In this document: one piece after another, positions 8,958-17,080 of the stretch | Numbering within the stretch: position 1 is the stretch's first letter | How the letters are laid out: each line of letters opens with the position of its first letter | Source of the DNA: CBDFKU01 sp965248975 | Lineage (GTDB): Bacteria; Chloroflexota; Dehalococcoidia; Lucifugimonadales; JAGWBF01 | Assembly: GCA_965248975.1 (NCBI GenBank) | Contig: CBDFKU010000009.1 | Span: forward strand, 1-45,429 | DNA length: 45,429 nucleotides | Direction: 5' to 3' | Position numbers and translations under genes: made by a program | The notes under the pieces: generated by a model | Databases searched by the model: none | Seen by the model: only the letters and a program-made list of their open reading frames with translations | What the model was told of the DNA's origin: nothing

Positions 8958-9413
8958 ATGGGCGGAATGAGCATGAACTCGGGTATAGGGATGGCGGTGG
9001 TCGGGGCCATCGTGTTGATCGTCCTGGCCACGATACTGCCAACCATCTTCGGAGCGTTCGGCCAGACGCACCTGTTGACCCAGGCGGCCTGCGAGTACAA
9101 CGGGGAACGGTTCGCCTACGTCAACAGCGCCAAGGATTGGAGCGGGACGGACACGGCCGCCGAACAGACCAGCGGGGCCACCACATGTACCGCCGGAACT
9201 GGGGATGCGGTTGTCTATTTGCCCAGCGGAGCCTCGATTACTCCGGCCACTGGTGTAATCGCCAACAGCACGTGGATGGAGCCTCTGAGCATCGTCGAGG
9301 AGAACTCCGGCATCAACAAGCTGATCATCACGGCGCTCCCCGTGCTGGCCATAATCGGCGTTTTCGGCCTGCTTCTGACCTGGTACCGCGGTGGCTCGCG
9401 CCACATGGCATAG
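8958..9413 (+). CDS. Small membrane protein, TM-ectodomain-TM, element cluster 2
   Basis: The start is ATG 8958, preceded by aaggagggact, a near-perfect ribosome binding site. The 151-residue product has an N-terminal hydrophobic helix after a short polar stretch (MGGMSMNSGIG), an ectodomain of about 80 residues rich in Ser, Thr, Ala and Gly with two cysteines (about residues 45 and 80) that could form a disulfide, and a second hydrophobic segment near residues 118-138 followed by a basic tail. The same layout recurs two genes downstream at 9729. The short polar leader then helix resembles a type IV pilin-like N-terminus, but the processing motif is not convincing. A surface or virion membrane protein is possible. 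Confidence 0.65.
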   Translation: MGGMSMNSGIGMAVVGAIVLIVLATILPTIFGAFGQTHLLTQAACEYNGERFAYVNSAKDWSGTDTAAEQTSGATTCTAGTGDAVVYLPSGASITPATGVIANSTWMEPLSIVEENSGINKLIITALPVLAIIGVFGLLLTWYRGGSRHMA

Positions 9414-9461
9414 GGAGAACGCCCCTGATCCTCGGAGTCTAATTCAATACGGAGGTCCATA

Positions 9462-9716
9462 GTGAAAAGTCCGATCATGGTGGTCATCGTCACCCTGGTT
9501 GTCGGCATCGTTATTCTCCAGCTGGTGCCCGGCATCCTGGGCGACTTCTCGGTGGCCTTTGACTTCTCGGAGGACAGCAACCGCAACCCGATCTTTGGGA
9601 CCGGCCTGGGCAAGCTCGTGCCCCTGATCCTGGGGTTCGTGCCGGTGATCCTGCTGGTGGGTCTGCTGGCCATCGGATACGTGCGGTGGAAGAACAGCCG
9701 CGACGGGATGATGTAA
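9462..9716 (+). CDS. 84-residue two-segment membrane protein
   Basis: The start is GTG 9462 with acggagg 6 bp upstream. Hydrophobic residues 4-26 and 53-73 flank a short loop with acidic residues (DFSEDSNRN). The C-terminus is basic (VRWKNSRDG). It lies between two proteins with a TM-ectodomain-TM layout and has the same plan with a much reduced loop, so it may be a companion subunit. The family is unknown. Confidence 0.6.
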   Translation: MKSPIMVVIVTLVVGIVILQLVPGILGDFSVAFDFSEDSNRNPIFGTGLGKLVPLILGFVPVILLVGLLAIGYVRWKNSRDGMM

Positions 9717-9728
9717 CGGTAACCTCCG

Positions 9729-10157
9729 GTGACCGTCTCATTAGGGGTACAGTACGTGGCGGCCAGGGTCGCGCTGGCGGCCCTGGCCGTGGCGTTCCTC
9801 GTCCCCCTGTTTCAAGCCCTGATGGACACGGACGCGCAGCTGCGCCCCGGCTGCGATGTGCCGGGGGTCTCCAGGATAAGTAGGGCCTTCGTGCCAGACA
9901 CGGAGATGGCGTTGCCCGTGACCTCGACGACCGGCGGTGGGTGCGCCGTCACCGCTTCCGACGGACCACTGGCGATCCATCCGGGCACCAGCGCCGGCGA
10001 CGCCACTCTAACGGTCAATGGAGGGATCGTCACCGGTGGCACGTGGAGCACGGCGGACGACACCCACCTGCTGGTGGGGTTGGTGGATGCGCCCCTGCTG
10101 GTTGGTGCGGTGTTGCTCCTGGTCCTGGTGGGTATCGGGGCAATCATACTGGTATAG
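9729..10157 (+). CDS. Small membrane protein, TM-ectodomain-TM, element cluster 2
   Basis: The start is GTG 9729, 12 bp after the upstream stop, with aacggtaacctccg upstream and only a weak ribosome binding site. The 142-residue product has a hydrophobic N-terminal helix (about 8-31), a Gly/Thr/Ser-rich ectodomain with two cysteines (GCDVPG and GGCAVT), and a C-terminal hydrophobic helix of about 25 residues ending in ILV. Layout and composition match the protein at 8958 although the sequences are clearly diverged, suggesting ancient paralogues or two coat-like subunits. No database family is recognised. Confidence 0.6.
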   Translation: MTVSLGVQYVAARVALAALAVAFLVPLFQALMDTDAQLRPGCDVPGVSRISRAFVPDTEMALPVTSTTGGGCAVTASDGPLAIHPGTSAGDATLTVNGGIVTGGTWSTADDTHLLVGLVDAPLLVGAVLLLVLVGIGAIILV

Positions 10158-10168
10158 GAGGGTATTCC

Positions 10169-10318
10169 ATGCGGACACGGAAGAAGAAGCCCGGGAAGAT
10201 TAGCCTGAAGAGGGTCGGCTCCTACATGGGCAAGAGCCTCTATCAGCGACTCGGTCGGAAACGTCGCAAGTCTAGCGTCAAAGGACGGAAGCGGGCAGCG
10301 AGTTCGTCGTACTGGTAG
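10169..10318 (+). CDS. 49-residue Arg/Lys-rich protein
   Basis: The start is ATG 10169 behind a strong taggaggg ribosome binding site. The product has about 20 Arg or Lys in 49 residues (MRTRKKKPGK near the start, RLGRKRRKSS in the middle) and ends SSSYW. It has no acidic residues, so nucleic acid binding or genome condensation is the simplest inference. It closes the run of small membrane protein genes. Short basic proteins encoded beside membrane coat proteins are known in several virus groups, but no homology to any of them is visible. Confidence 0.6.
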   Translation: MRTRKKKPGKISLKRVGSYMGKSLYQRLGRKRRKSSVKGRKRAASSSYW

Positions 10319-10336
10319 CCCTCACCTCAGCTCCCA

Positions 10337-10768
10337 GTGCTGAGGTCCCACGGAAGATGGTTGACCTTGTACGGCGCTCAAATTAGGACACTGCCAGGAG
10401 CCCATGCCCTGGGACAAGGTGCCTGTCCCAAGTGTCGCGGCTATGTGGGGCTCGATGAGTCTTATGAACTCCGGTGCTTCAACTGCGGGTGGTGGAGTCC
10501 CGTGGAGGCGGCACCTACGGAAGCCAAACCACGCCCCGACGATGCCCTCGACTACGATAACCCCCGGCGGTGTGATGCCTGCGGGGGGTCGCTTCAAGGT
10601 CGCGCCAACAACGCGAAGTTTTGTCTGGATTGCTCTATGCAGCGCATACGGCAGCTAACGGTCGTGCGGCGGCAGCGCCAACGGGAAAGCTGCGGGGAGT
10701 CGGACGTTGTGCCTGCCCTATTCTGCGCTGGATTCGGAGGGAAGCGATGCTCGGCGATGATATGCTGA
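10337..10768 (+). CDS. Zinc-ribbon protein
   Basis: Two four-cysteine clusters are clear: CPKCRGYVGL followed by CFNCGWW, and CDACGGSL followed by CLDC. These are zinc ribbons typical of small nucleic-acid-binding proteins of phages and elements. The C-terminus is Arg-rich (VVRRQRQRE). The exact start is unsure; GTG 10337 is the longest form and downstream in-frame TTG codons are alternatives. The 3' end overlaps the next gene by about 20 bp, consistent with an operon. Confidence 0.55.
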   Translation: MLRSHGRWLTLYGAQIRTLPGAHALGQGACPKCRGYVGLDESYELRCFNCGWWSPVEAAPTEAKPRPDDALDYDNPRRCDACGGSLQGRANNAKFCLDCSMQRIRQLTVVRRQRQRESCGESDVVPALFCAGFGGKRCSAMIC

Positions 10769-10947
10769 CGTGGGTGTGCATCGCAGGGGTAGGTTTGATG
10801 GCCATGGCTATCGGGCAGCTCCTTATTGCGACAACGCGGCAGCAACGGCAAATCCGGCAGCTGCAAGAAGCCCTAGCCCAATCCCACGTCCCGCAGTGCT
10901 CCCGTGGGTATACAGAGCCAGCAACGACCCCGGAATCCCAAAGATAA
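10747..10947 (+). CDS. Small membrane-anchored protein
   Basis: ATG 10747 has cggaggg at a good distance. The 66-residue product begins with one hydrophobic helix (WVCIAGVGLMAMAIGQLLI) and continues into a Gln-rich helix (RQQRQIRQLQEALAQ) likely to be amphipathic or coiled-coil. That pattern resembles small spanin- or anchor-type proteins, but there is no diagnostic motif. It overlaps the zinc-ribbon gene, which supports co-transcription. Confidence 0.45.
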   Translation: MLGDDMLTWVCIAGVGLMAMAIGQLLIATTRQQRQIRQLQEALAQSHVPQCSRGYTEPATTPESQR

Positions 10948-11090
10948 CCGCCAAGGGCAAGCTAAGATGTACCGACGGCAATTTGAACTGACAGGCAGCG
11001 GTAGGCTTAGTAGCTCCTCAATGGGGCTCGATTAGACCATCCAACATCTGATCTCTCGCTGCCTTCCTTGGGCGCACATTAAGGGGATGA

Positions 11091-12172
11091 TCAGGTTCTC
11101 CGACTGTCAGTACGCAGGGCTCTCATCTGGTCAAGCTCAGTTTCATATTGTTCTAACAACTGGAGACGGTCATTGACAATGTTCACATACCTTAAGAGGT
11201 GGAACAACTCCTTCTCAGAAAGCCCCAGGGCACTTATACGAAGGACAACCTCCTCAGGTCTTAAAGCGAAAGTGAATAGATTAACAGGCTGTTCCCAGTG
11301 GAGGAGGTCTGTGTCGCATTCAAAGCCAGAAACTACAATGTGACGCGTAAGAGATTGAGGCTGAACGAGCTCAATTTGGTTCATTGAATCTGGTTTGTAC
11401 TGCTTCAGTAGCCCCAAAGCCTCGGGAGGGATGGGATCAGAAACGTACCCTGGCGGCATCCCAATTTGTCGAGCATTCCCCTGCAATGAACTGAGGCTCA
11501 CAACTACGTTTGGACTTATCGGATCGGGACTTGCAAACTTCAGATTCACCATGAAAGGTCCACGGGGTGCCACGGCGTGTTCCGTACTGCAAAGCCTGAG
11601 CCCAAAAGGGTTTTCGGAAACGCCGTAAACAGGGATCTGTGCATTCTGTATCATCGAAGGTAAGGAGAAAGCTCCATTTGTGTCTCTGTAGCGGTTCATG
11701 AAGGCCCCAAAGGATTCCCTGCCCTCGGGCTTGCCCCAGCGGTCAGCTAGGCGGTCCTGATTGAGTGCAGGCCTTATCCCCTCCAGATCATCCAGAAGGT
11801 CGAATTGATTGATTTCGACAAACCGGCGAACCTCTTTGGTAGAGGCATTTACGGCTATCCAGTCTGGCAGTCCCTGTGGATATCCTCGCATGAAAGCCAC
11901 CCAGGAGCCTATTCTACGTCGGAACTTGCAAAGCTTAGGTTGAGGTTCCTCATCCAAGGTGGATGGACGCTCCCGCCAACTGGCCAGTGTATCATGCCAT
12001 CTTGCGTTCAGGTCTTCGGTGGTCGCGCCATTCAGCTGCCGCTCATCATATGCACGGCGATGAGTATCACAGAAACGGAGTCCTATCTCAGGAATAGTAA
12101 CCCTACAGATAGCACATCCACGTGGTGGAGGTGGGGGGGGGGGACCCCAAAAGGGGGGTTCTCTCTAAGCAT
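11091..12172 (-). pseudogene. Zinc-finger-containing unknown protein, frame broken or switched at an 11-G tract
   Basis: The open part (11091 to about 12131) encodes an unrecognised protein of more than 330 residues. Reading upstream of the TTG at 11957 in the same frame gives a clear cysteine cluster (GCAICRVTIPEIGLRFCDTH), the start of a small zinc finger, so the gene is longer than a start at 11957 implies. No start codon exists in that frame before a stop. A good start (ATG 12172 with AGGA 8 bp upstream) lies in another frame and reads MLRENPPFGVPPP into a run of 11 C (coding strand). A tract of 12 or 9 would join the two parts. Either the tract varies in length (on/off switch) or there is a sequencing or real frameshift. 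The C-terminal part has no known motif. Confidence 0.5.
12133..12143. repeat. Homopolymer of 11 G (plus strand) in a coding 5' region
   Basis: The plus strand reads gt, 11 g, then acccc. The tract sits between the start codon at 12172 and the zinc finger of the minus-strand gene and decides whether they are in frame. Confidence 0.9.
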
Positions 12173-12200
12173 CCGGATCATCCTACAGAGGCTGCGCTAT

Positions 12201-12302
12201 TCAGCCAAGATCATCCATGTCATCGAAGCCAAACGTTGTAAACTCTTCCTCCAACCATGAGATACATTTTGGGATGCATCGCCCATTTCTGACGAGTCCC
12301 AT
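12201..12302 (-). CDS. Candidate 33-residue ORF
   Basis: ATG 12302 has agaggataag just upstream, a good ribosome binding site. The peptide (begins MGLVRNGRCIPKCISW) has an acidic end with EEEF and DDMDD. The frame also stays open for about 30 codons upstream, back to the stop of the 12396 gene, so this could be the tail of a longer decayed gene. Weak call. Confidence 0.25.
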   Translation of the reverse strand: MGLVRNGRCIPKCISWLEEEFTTFGFDDMDDLG

Positions 12303-12395
12303 CTTATCCTCTATAAACCTTGCCCAAATGGGACTCTTGGCTTGTTCATGGCGTGACCGGTGGAAGGAATCGAATAATGTACCAGGCCATTTTAG

Positions 12396-12881
12396 CTAAA
12401 ACTGAAATGGTCCAAGAAGCCGCGCTCCCCCATCGCAGTCCCCTGTGGGACTGCTGCATGCATAGAAAAAGAAGAATATACGCACTAGGGTATCGGGCGC
12501 AGCAGGAAATTCATAGAACCCGCTCCTAGGTGAACGAAGATCTTCGCAATCGTTGCACGGATTAGACTCATAGTCAACAGTATCCCAATATCCATCATTT
12601 ACGTCATATTCCTGAACCAAGAAGGAATGTCTTTGCAGATGCATTACTTCTGAACAAGCAGATTCCGCAAAATACTTTAGGTCATCGGTAAAGTAGTTGG
12701 GCACTGCATTAGGAGCTCCGGCGCACACCCATCTTCCTGTAACCTGACTGCGTACTGTTATCTGCTCTCCCTGCGCACCGGCAATAGAGTCGATGACCGA
12801 CAAGGCCAACCAGCCAACCAACAAGCTAAGAACGATGGCACCAGCGTACACCTTCGGCCGCCTTAACAATATTGCCCACAT
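12396..12881 (-). CDS. Membrane-anchored hypothetical protein
   Basis: I prefer ATG 12881 (MWAILLRRPK) because GTGAGGCG lies about 8 bp upstream; an in-frame GTG at 12902 adds seven residues and has no ribosome binding site. After a short basic start comes one hydrophobic helix (AGAIVLSLLVGWLALSVI), then an extracytoplasmic part with several cysteines (WVCAGAP, SACSE, NPCNDCED, FYACSSPTGDC) that could form disulfides. It resembles a secreted or anchored small domain, family unknown. GC content is lower than in the chromosomal genes to the right. Confidence 0.55.
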   Translation of the reverse strand: MWAILLRRPKVYAGAIVLSLLVGWLALSVIDSIAGAQGEQITVRSQVTGRWVCAGAPNAVPNYFTDDLKYFAESACSEVMHLQRHSFLVQEYDVNDGYWDTVDYESNPCNDCEDLRSPRSGFYEFPAAPDTLVRIFFFFYACSSPTGDCDGGARLLGPFQF

Positions 12882-12908
12882 GCTACGCCTCACTTTGTCC
12901 ACATGGGT

Positions 12909-13098
12909 CTAATTCTGAACACTGACTCGCAAGTCTTCGGCGACAGCGATGTCGGTCCTACTCGGCCGCGCACCCGAGAATAACCCGCGCTCGCAGGGCA
13001 AGGGCCTGAGACATCTTGGCCCTACGCGTCCAACGCTCCAGTTCGGTTCGCTCCTCATCGGTCAGATGCAGGGGTGGTACAGGTCTCCCTTGCGACAT
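12909..13098 (-). pseudogene. IS630-family transposase N-terminal remnant
   Basis: From ATG 13098 the minus strand reads MSQGRPVPPLHLTDEERTEL, then WTRRAKMSQALALRARVIL up to a stop at 12958. This is the N-terminal helix-turn-helix region of IS630-type transposases. A frameshift later, the matching continuation DIAVAEDLRVS is found, ending at TAG 12909. The catalytic domain is absent, so this is a decayed fragment. Confidence 0.6.
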
Positions 13099-13430
13099 GG
13101 CGTCTCCTCCTGCTCGTTTGGCCGAGGATACACCTTCTATTCACGCTTTTGGTAGGCATCTCAGTTAGAGGACAAGAGGATAGCATGTTGAGAAGCTGGT
13201 GTCAAAGTGGTCTTGAGCCTGTCAAATGGCCGATTCTCTGGCGCGTAGATATTCAGCTCCCCTTCGACGACAGGTCTATCGTCTCATCCTCATCCACGTT
13301 GGTGACGTTCACCGTGACCTCCGCCTCATGTTGTCAATCAGCAAAAGTGGGACAGAATGGGAGCCGAGAGGATTATTGTTAAGAGGAGTGGCGGGCGAGC
13401 TCCTTGCGGGTCCTGTTATAGCGTCTTCTC

Positions 13431-14160
13431 CTAGTAGCGTCTTCTCCGTTGGATCGTCTGGAGCTGCACCTCCTGTCTCCGTCGTAGGATCTGCTCCCTT
13501 CTGCCGTTGAGCACGTCAGCAGGCGTGACGTTGCCCAGGGCCATGTGATAGCGCTTGTGGTTGTAGTAGCCCACAAAAGCGGCGATTGCCTCCTCGAGGT
13601 CGGACGGAGCCTCGTAGGGGACCTGGTTGACGTTCCCCTTGATGGTCTGGTGATAGCGCTCCAGCTTGCCGTTGGTCTGAGGGAGGAAGGGCGCGGCCAG
13701 TATGTGCCTGATGCCCACCAGATGCAGGTAGTCCCTGAAGGCCCTGGAGACATAGCCGGAGCCGTTGTCGCTGAGCAGCCTGGTCCTGCCTGCCACAGGC
13801 ACCTCGGTCATGCCGGTCCTGTCCACCGCATCCTGGACCACCTCGATGAAGGAGTGGGAGGTCATGTCCCGTTGGAGCTTGTGGGCCAGGATGAAGCGGG
13901 AGTAGTCGTCCATCACCGTGACCAGGTAGTGCCCCAGCCGATCACCCTGAAGTAGGAGGCGTCGGTTGCCCACATCTGGTTGGGACCGGTGGTCTTGCGG
14001 TGATACTCCTTTCCGGCCTTGAGCTGCATCTCGGGTGACTTGACCAGACCCTCCCTGCGCAGGATGCGGTAGCGTACCGAGCCGCCTCGGCTACCGTATA
14101 GGCAGGAAGTACGAGCCGCCTGCGCCATGCTTCTGAGACTTGATTGTCATTAGTAGCCAT
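13431..14160 (-). pseudogene. IS3/IS481-like DDE transposase, frameshifted
   Basis: The DDE integrase core is recognisable: WATDASYF (first Asp), then VMDDYSRFILA, LLSDNGSGY (second Asp), and PQTNGKLERYHQTIKG (Glu). The first Asp lies in one frame (to about 13930) and the rest in another, so at least one base is lost near VIGWG/HYLVTVMDD. An N-terminal HTH start (ATG 14160; LPAYTVAEAARY) sits in a third frame and is fused abruptly to YRILRREGLVKSPEM, showing an internal deletion as well. The element should be immobile unless helped in trans. It sits between two other transposase remnants. Confidence 0.8.
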
Positions 14161-14342
14161 GCCAGTTCAACCTCATTCTGATAGAATCAAAATGCGGCTA
14201 CTAGAACCATGAGCCGTGGTGGGCATCTGCCAATGCTCGCTCGCCATGGCATGGAGCCTAGTGACCAAGAAACATCAGGATACTACCATATCTCTCCATC
14301 CGTTGTCCTTCGAGGAGGCCATAGAAGCTTCGGAGAATCCTT

Positions 14343-14537
14343 CTAGGCGTACGGATTCTCCGGCTGAGGAGTTCGACAGTACCAAAGAAGTCTGCCCTGG
14401 GTCTGAGACATCAAAGAGGCGAACCTCTCAGCGTCAGAACCCTTCCGGCGATTAAACCGGAAGTCGAACTCACTCAGGTACATTGGCAAGTGCCCCTCGT
14501 TAACGTGGTGGAAGACCCCATACCCTGGTGTTCCCAT
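14343..14537 (-). pseudogene. IS1595 (ISXO2-like) transposase C-terminal remnant
   Basis: The reading frame gives GVFHHVNEGHLPMYLSEFDF, then RFNRRK and DAERFASLMSQTQGRLLWY. This is the C-terminal end of ISXO2-like transposases (family pattern: G-x-Y/F-HHV, HLPxYLxEFxFRxNxR). The upstream catalytic part is missing, so only a tail of about 60 residues remains. Confidence 0.6.
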
Positions 14538-14754
14538 GTTGCTAGGACTTGTCACGTCCTGTTCTCCTCTCTGTCCACCGGTCAAGGAGCGTGGATAAGG
14601 ATTAACGTCCCGACCCAAAGGGCTTGAACCCTCGGAACGCTTCGATCGCTCCCTCTTCCGTCTCCATCGTCGCTGTGTAGTGGTCCAACAAGGCTGCGTT
14701 GACCAACCTGCAATGGCCTGGATGTAGGGCCGGGACGGGGGCGTAGTAAGGGTG

Positions 14755-15798
14755 CTACAGCTTTCCCCTGGCCTTTCCCTGCGTTCTTTCTCGCTGCTGA
14801 CTTGCCTGAGCCTGCCCCAGCTTGTCCACCGGAGAGACCATCTGGTGGAAGCGGCGCACATCCTCGTCCCCTAAGGTTCGGAGATAGGTATCGGGAATCT
14901 TCCTCCATCCACCAGCCAGCATCAGTACGCGCTCCGGCATCCCGCCACGCAGGGCAGTGACGGCGAACGTATGCCGGAACATGTGAGTGTGAATCTGTGG
15001 GATTCCTGCTCTCCGTCCAACTCTCTTGAGCATCAGGTAGAGCCACGTGGGCTTCATTGGATGGCCACTCTCGTCAACCCACAGCGCCTCCTCCGCTTCC
15101 AATGCTCGATGGGCTCTAGCCTGAAGATACTCCCAGAGCGCCGCGACAGACTTCTTCCCCAGGGGCATCCACCGTTGCCTGCTTCCCTTGCCCATGACCA
15201 GCACCGTTCCGAGGTCCAGATCCAGATGGTCCACAGTGAGCTGGGCGATCTCGTTCCTGCGGCCTGGCGTGTCCAGGAGTAGGCACAAGGCAGCGCTGTT
15301 GCGGACGGAGCGGAATCGCTCACCGGAGGTGGTCGCATGTCTGGGATCGGTGATTGTAAAGAGGCCGAGTATCTGCTTCTCGGACAAGGTAGCCACAACG
15401 CGCTCTTCCACCTTGGGGTGAGGGATAAGCGCGAGGGGGTTTGACTCAACATGGCCTCGCTCCAGGAGCCAGTTGAAGAACCTCTTGATCCGGCGGTACT
15501 GGGTCTCTATATAGGAACGGGAAGGCGGCTGCAGGTCCTTGTCCCGCTCTCCGAACCAGCGGGGCCGGTCCTGGAAGTATGAGAAGTAGGCTTCCATGTG
15601 GCCGGTGGTGATTTCTCCAACCCCCGGCCAGCCCTGGGCCTCGGCATACTCAGCCAGGAGGGCGATGGAGTGTTCTAGGGTATGGAGATACCCCTGAGCA
15701 TACCTGCTCGATGCCCTCAACGAGATAAGAAATCCCTTGGCAGCCTCTCTCAACCCAAGTTGAGAAAGGTAGAGATCAGTAACCTTTTTCTGAGCCAC
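14755..15798 (-). CDS. Tyrosine recombinase / integrase
   Basis: The product is 347 residues with a GTG start. The N-terminal core-binding (SAM-like) domain spans about 20-115 and the catalytic domain about 135-320. All active-site positions are visible: Arg in TPGRRNE (about 181), Lys in MGKGSRQR (204), HMFR (H272, R275), Trp in GGWRK (298, replacing the usual His) and the nucleophile Tyr305 in PDTYLRTLG. The gene is intact, in contrast to the transposase remnants beside it. Its 5' end is 54 bp from the encoded 3' end of tRNA-Glu, the typical place for an element integrase whose target is the tRNA 3' half. I infer that it mobilised the DNA to its left; a chromosomal XerC/D role is less likely given the context. 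Confidence 0.9.
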   Translation of the reverse strand: MAQKKVTDLYLSQLGLREAAKGFLISLRASSRYAQGYLHTLEHSIALLAEYAEAQGWPGVGEITTGHMEAYFSYFQDRPRWFGERDKDLQPPSRSYIETQYRRIKRFFNWLLERGHVESNPLALIPHPKVEERVVATLSEKQILGLFTITDPRHATTSGERFRSVRNSAALCLLLDTPGRRNEIAQLTVDHLDLDLGTVLVMGKGSRQRWMPLGKKSVAALWEYLQARAHRALEAEEALWVDESGHPMKPTWLYLMLKRVGRRAGIPQIHTHMFRHTFAVTALRGGMPERVLMLAGGWRKIPDTYLRTLGDEDVRRFHQMVSPVDKLGQAQASQQRERTQGKARGKL

Positions 15799-15852
15799 TC
15801 TTCTGCGGCGCTGGAGCCTTCAGAGGGCTTATTTGTACCTAAAATGCTTAGT

Positions 15853-15931
15853 TGGTGCCCCCAAGGGGCTTCGATCCCCTGATCTCCACCTTGAAAGGGT
15901 GGCGTCCTTGGCCAGGCTAGACGATGGGGGC
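15853..15931 (-). tRNA. tRNA-Glu (anticodon TTC)
   Basis: Reading the minus strand, the acceptor stem GCCCCCA pairs with TGGGGGC, followed by discriminator A and an encoded CCA. The anticodon stem CCACC/GGTGG encloses CTTTCAA, giving anticodon TTC. The T arm AGGGG/CCCCT has loop ATCGAAG, with A where T54 is usual. The tRNA is complete, so integration at its 3' side restored it. It is the probable attachment target of the neighbouring integrase. Confidence 0.93.
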
Positions 15932-15952
15932 ACGGCTACCATTATACCCCAG

Positions 15953-17035
15953 CTAGGGATATACCGCTACCGCCTCCAGCGCCATTGCCTCCGGCAGCCC
16001 GAACATCAGGTTCATGTTTTGTATCGCCTGGCCCGCAGCGCCCTTTACCAGGTTGTCCAGACAGCTTACGACGATGAGCCTGCCGGTGCGGACGTCCACT
16101 GTGGGATACAGCAGGCACAGGTTGCTTCCCAGGGTCTGCTTGGTCTGGGGCGGGGCCTCGGAGACCTTGACGAAGGGCTCGCCGGCATAGAAGTCGGTAT
16201 AAATCTCCTGGACCCGGCTCGTGGCCTCCTCTGGCGACGAGAAGACTCCTGGCCTCAGCCGGGCATAGCACGAGCTGAGGATGCCGCGGGTCATCGGTAT
16301 CAGGTGGGGGAGGAAGGTTAACGACAGTCCATCACCGACTCCCTGTGTGGGGTTGGCCACCCCGGCCTGGTGAGCGTCGGTGGCCGCCAACAGCTTCGCC
16401 AGCTCCTGGGTTATCTCCGGCAGGTGGCGATGGCCTTTCAACGAATATGCCATCACGTTCTCGTTTACCTCGGAGAAGTGGGTGGTCAGGCTCAAGCCCC
16501 GGCCGGAGCCTGAGACCCCGGACTTGCTGTCCACCACGATGTCCGGTTCGATCAGTCCCAGCTTTACCGCAGGCGCCAGGGCCAGGATAGCGCTGGTCGG
16601 ATAGCATCCAGGGTTCGCCACTAGCTGGGTCTGGGCCACCTCAGTCCGGCTCAGCTCGGTCAGCCCGTAGACAGCCTCTTCCAGGTACTGTGGGCCAGGG
16701 TGAACCACGCCGTACCACTCCTCGTACTCGGAAGCGCTCCTGAGGCGGAAGTCGGCGCTGATGTCCACAACCCTTATGCCATCTTTCAGCATGGGGATGA
16801 CTGCCTCGGCGCTGGCCTTGTGGGGTAGTGCGGAGAAGACCAAGTCGAAGCTGCCATCCAGCTCCGGCTGGATGACCATGTCCAGGTCCGAAAGGTGGGG
16901 GAACACCTCCCCCAGCCTCTGGCCGGCGGCGCTCCTGCCCGTAACCGACGTGATCGTTGCCTCCGGATGGCGATGGAGCAGCCTGGCCAGCTCGGAGCCG
17001 GAGTATCCGGTGACATTTATTATTCCTACCTGCAA
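15953..17035 (-). CDS. argC: N-acetyl-gamma-glutamyl-phosphate reductase
   Basis: ArgC reduces N-acetylglutamyl phosphate to N-acetylglutamate semialdehyde with NADPH, in cytoplasmic arginine synthesis. The 360-residue product has the N-terminal nucleotide motif TGYSGSEL (9-16) and the catalytic cysteine C144 in NPGCYPTS, with later conserved GHRHLPEI and PHLIPMTRGIL. Length is normal for the family. The start is TTG 17035, with only a weak ribosome binding site. Other arg genes are not next to it, so the pathway is probably scattered here. The gene directly follows nth on the same strand (45-bp gap), and the pair may share a transcript. Confidence 0.95.
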   Translation of the reverse strand: MQVGIINVTGYSGSELARLLHRHPEATITSVTGRSAAGQRLGEVFPHLSDLDMVIQPELDGSFDLVFSALPHKASAEAVIPMLKDGIRVVDISADFRLRSASEYEEWYGVVHPGPQYLEEAVYGLTELSRTEVAQTQLVANPGCYPTSAILALAPAVKLGLIEPDIVVDSKSGVSGSGRGLSLTTHFSEVNENVMAYSLKGHRHLPEITQELAKLLAATDAHQAGVANPTQGVGDGLSLTFLPHLIPMTRGILSSCYARLRPGVFSSPEEATSRVQEIYTDFYAGEPFVKVSEAPPQTKQTLGSNLCLLYPTVDVRTGRLIVVSCLDNLVKGAAGQAIQNMNLMFGLPEAMALEAVAVYP

Positions 17036-17080
17036 CGGTGGTTCCCGCCTTCCTTGCTGTTTCCGGGGCTGTTTCTTGGG

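Noticed and set aside
12131..12160. Hairpin ccccaaaagggg next to the G tract as a terminator
   Set aside because: The 4-bp stem is short, no T-run follows on either strand, and it lies inside the likely coding start of the minus-strand gene.
12949..13382. Plus-strand frames across the IS630 remnant
   Set aside because: The opposite strand gives clear transposase similarity; the plus-strand frames have no motif or ribosome binding site.
14582..14757. About 50 codons open in frame after the integrase TAG (contains LVNAALLDHYTATMETEEG)
   Set aside because: It looks coding-like, and a similar open stretch follows the TAG of the 12396 gene, which raised the idea of TAG readthrough or recoding. 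Many other genes of the element end normally at TAG with tight downstream starts, so chance or a gene remnant is more likely.
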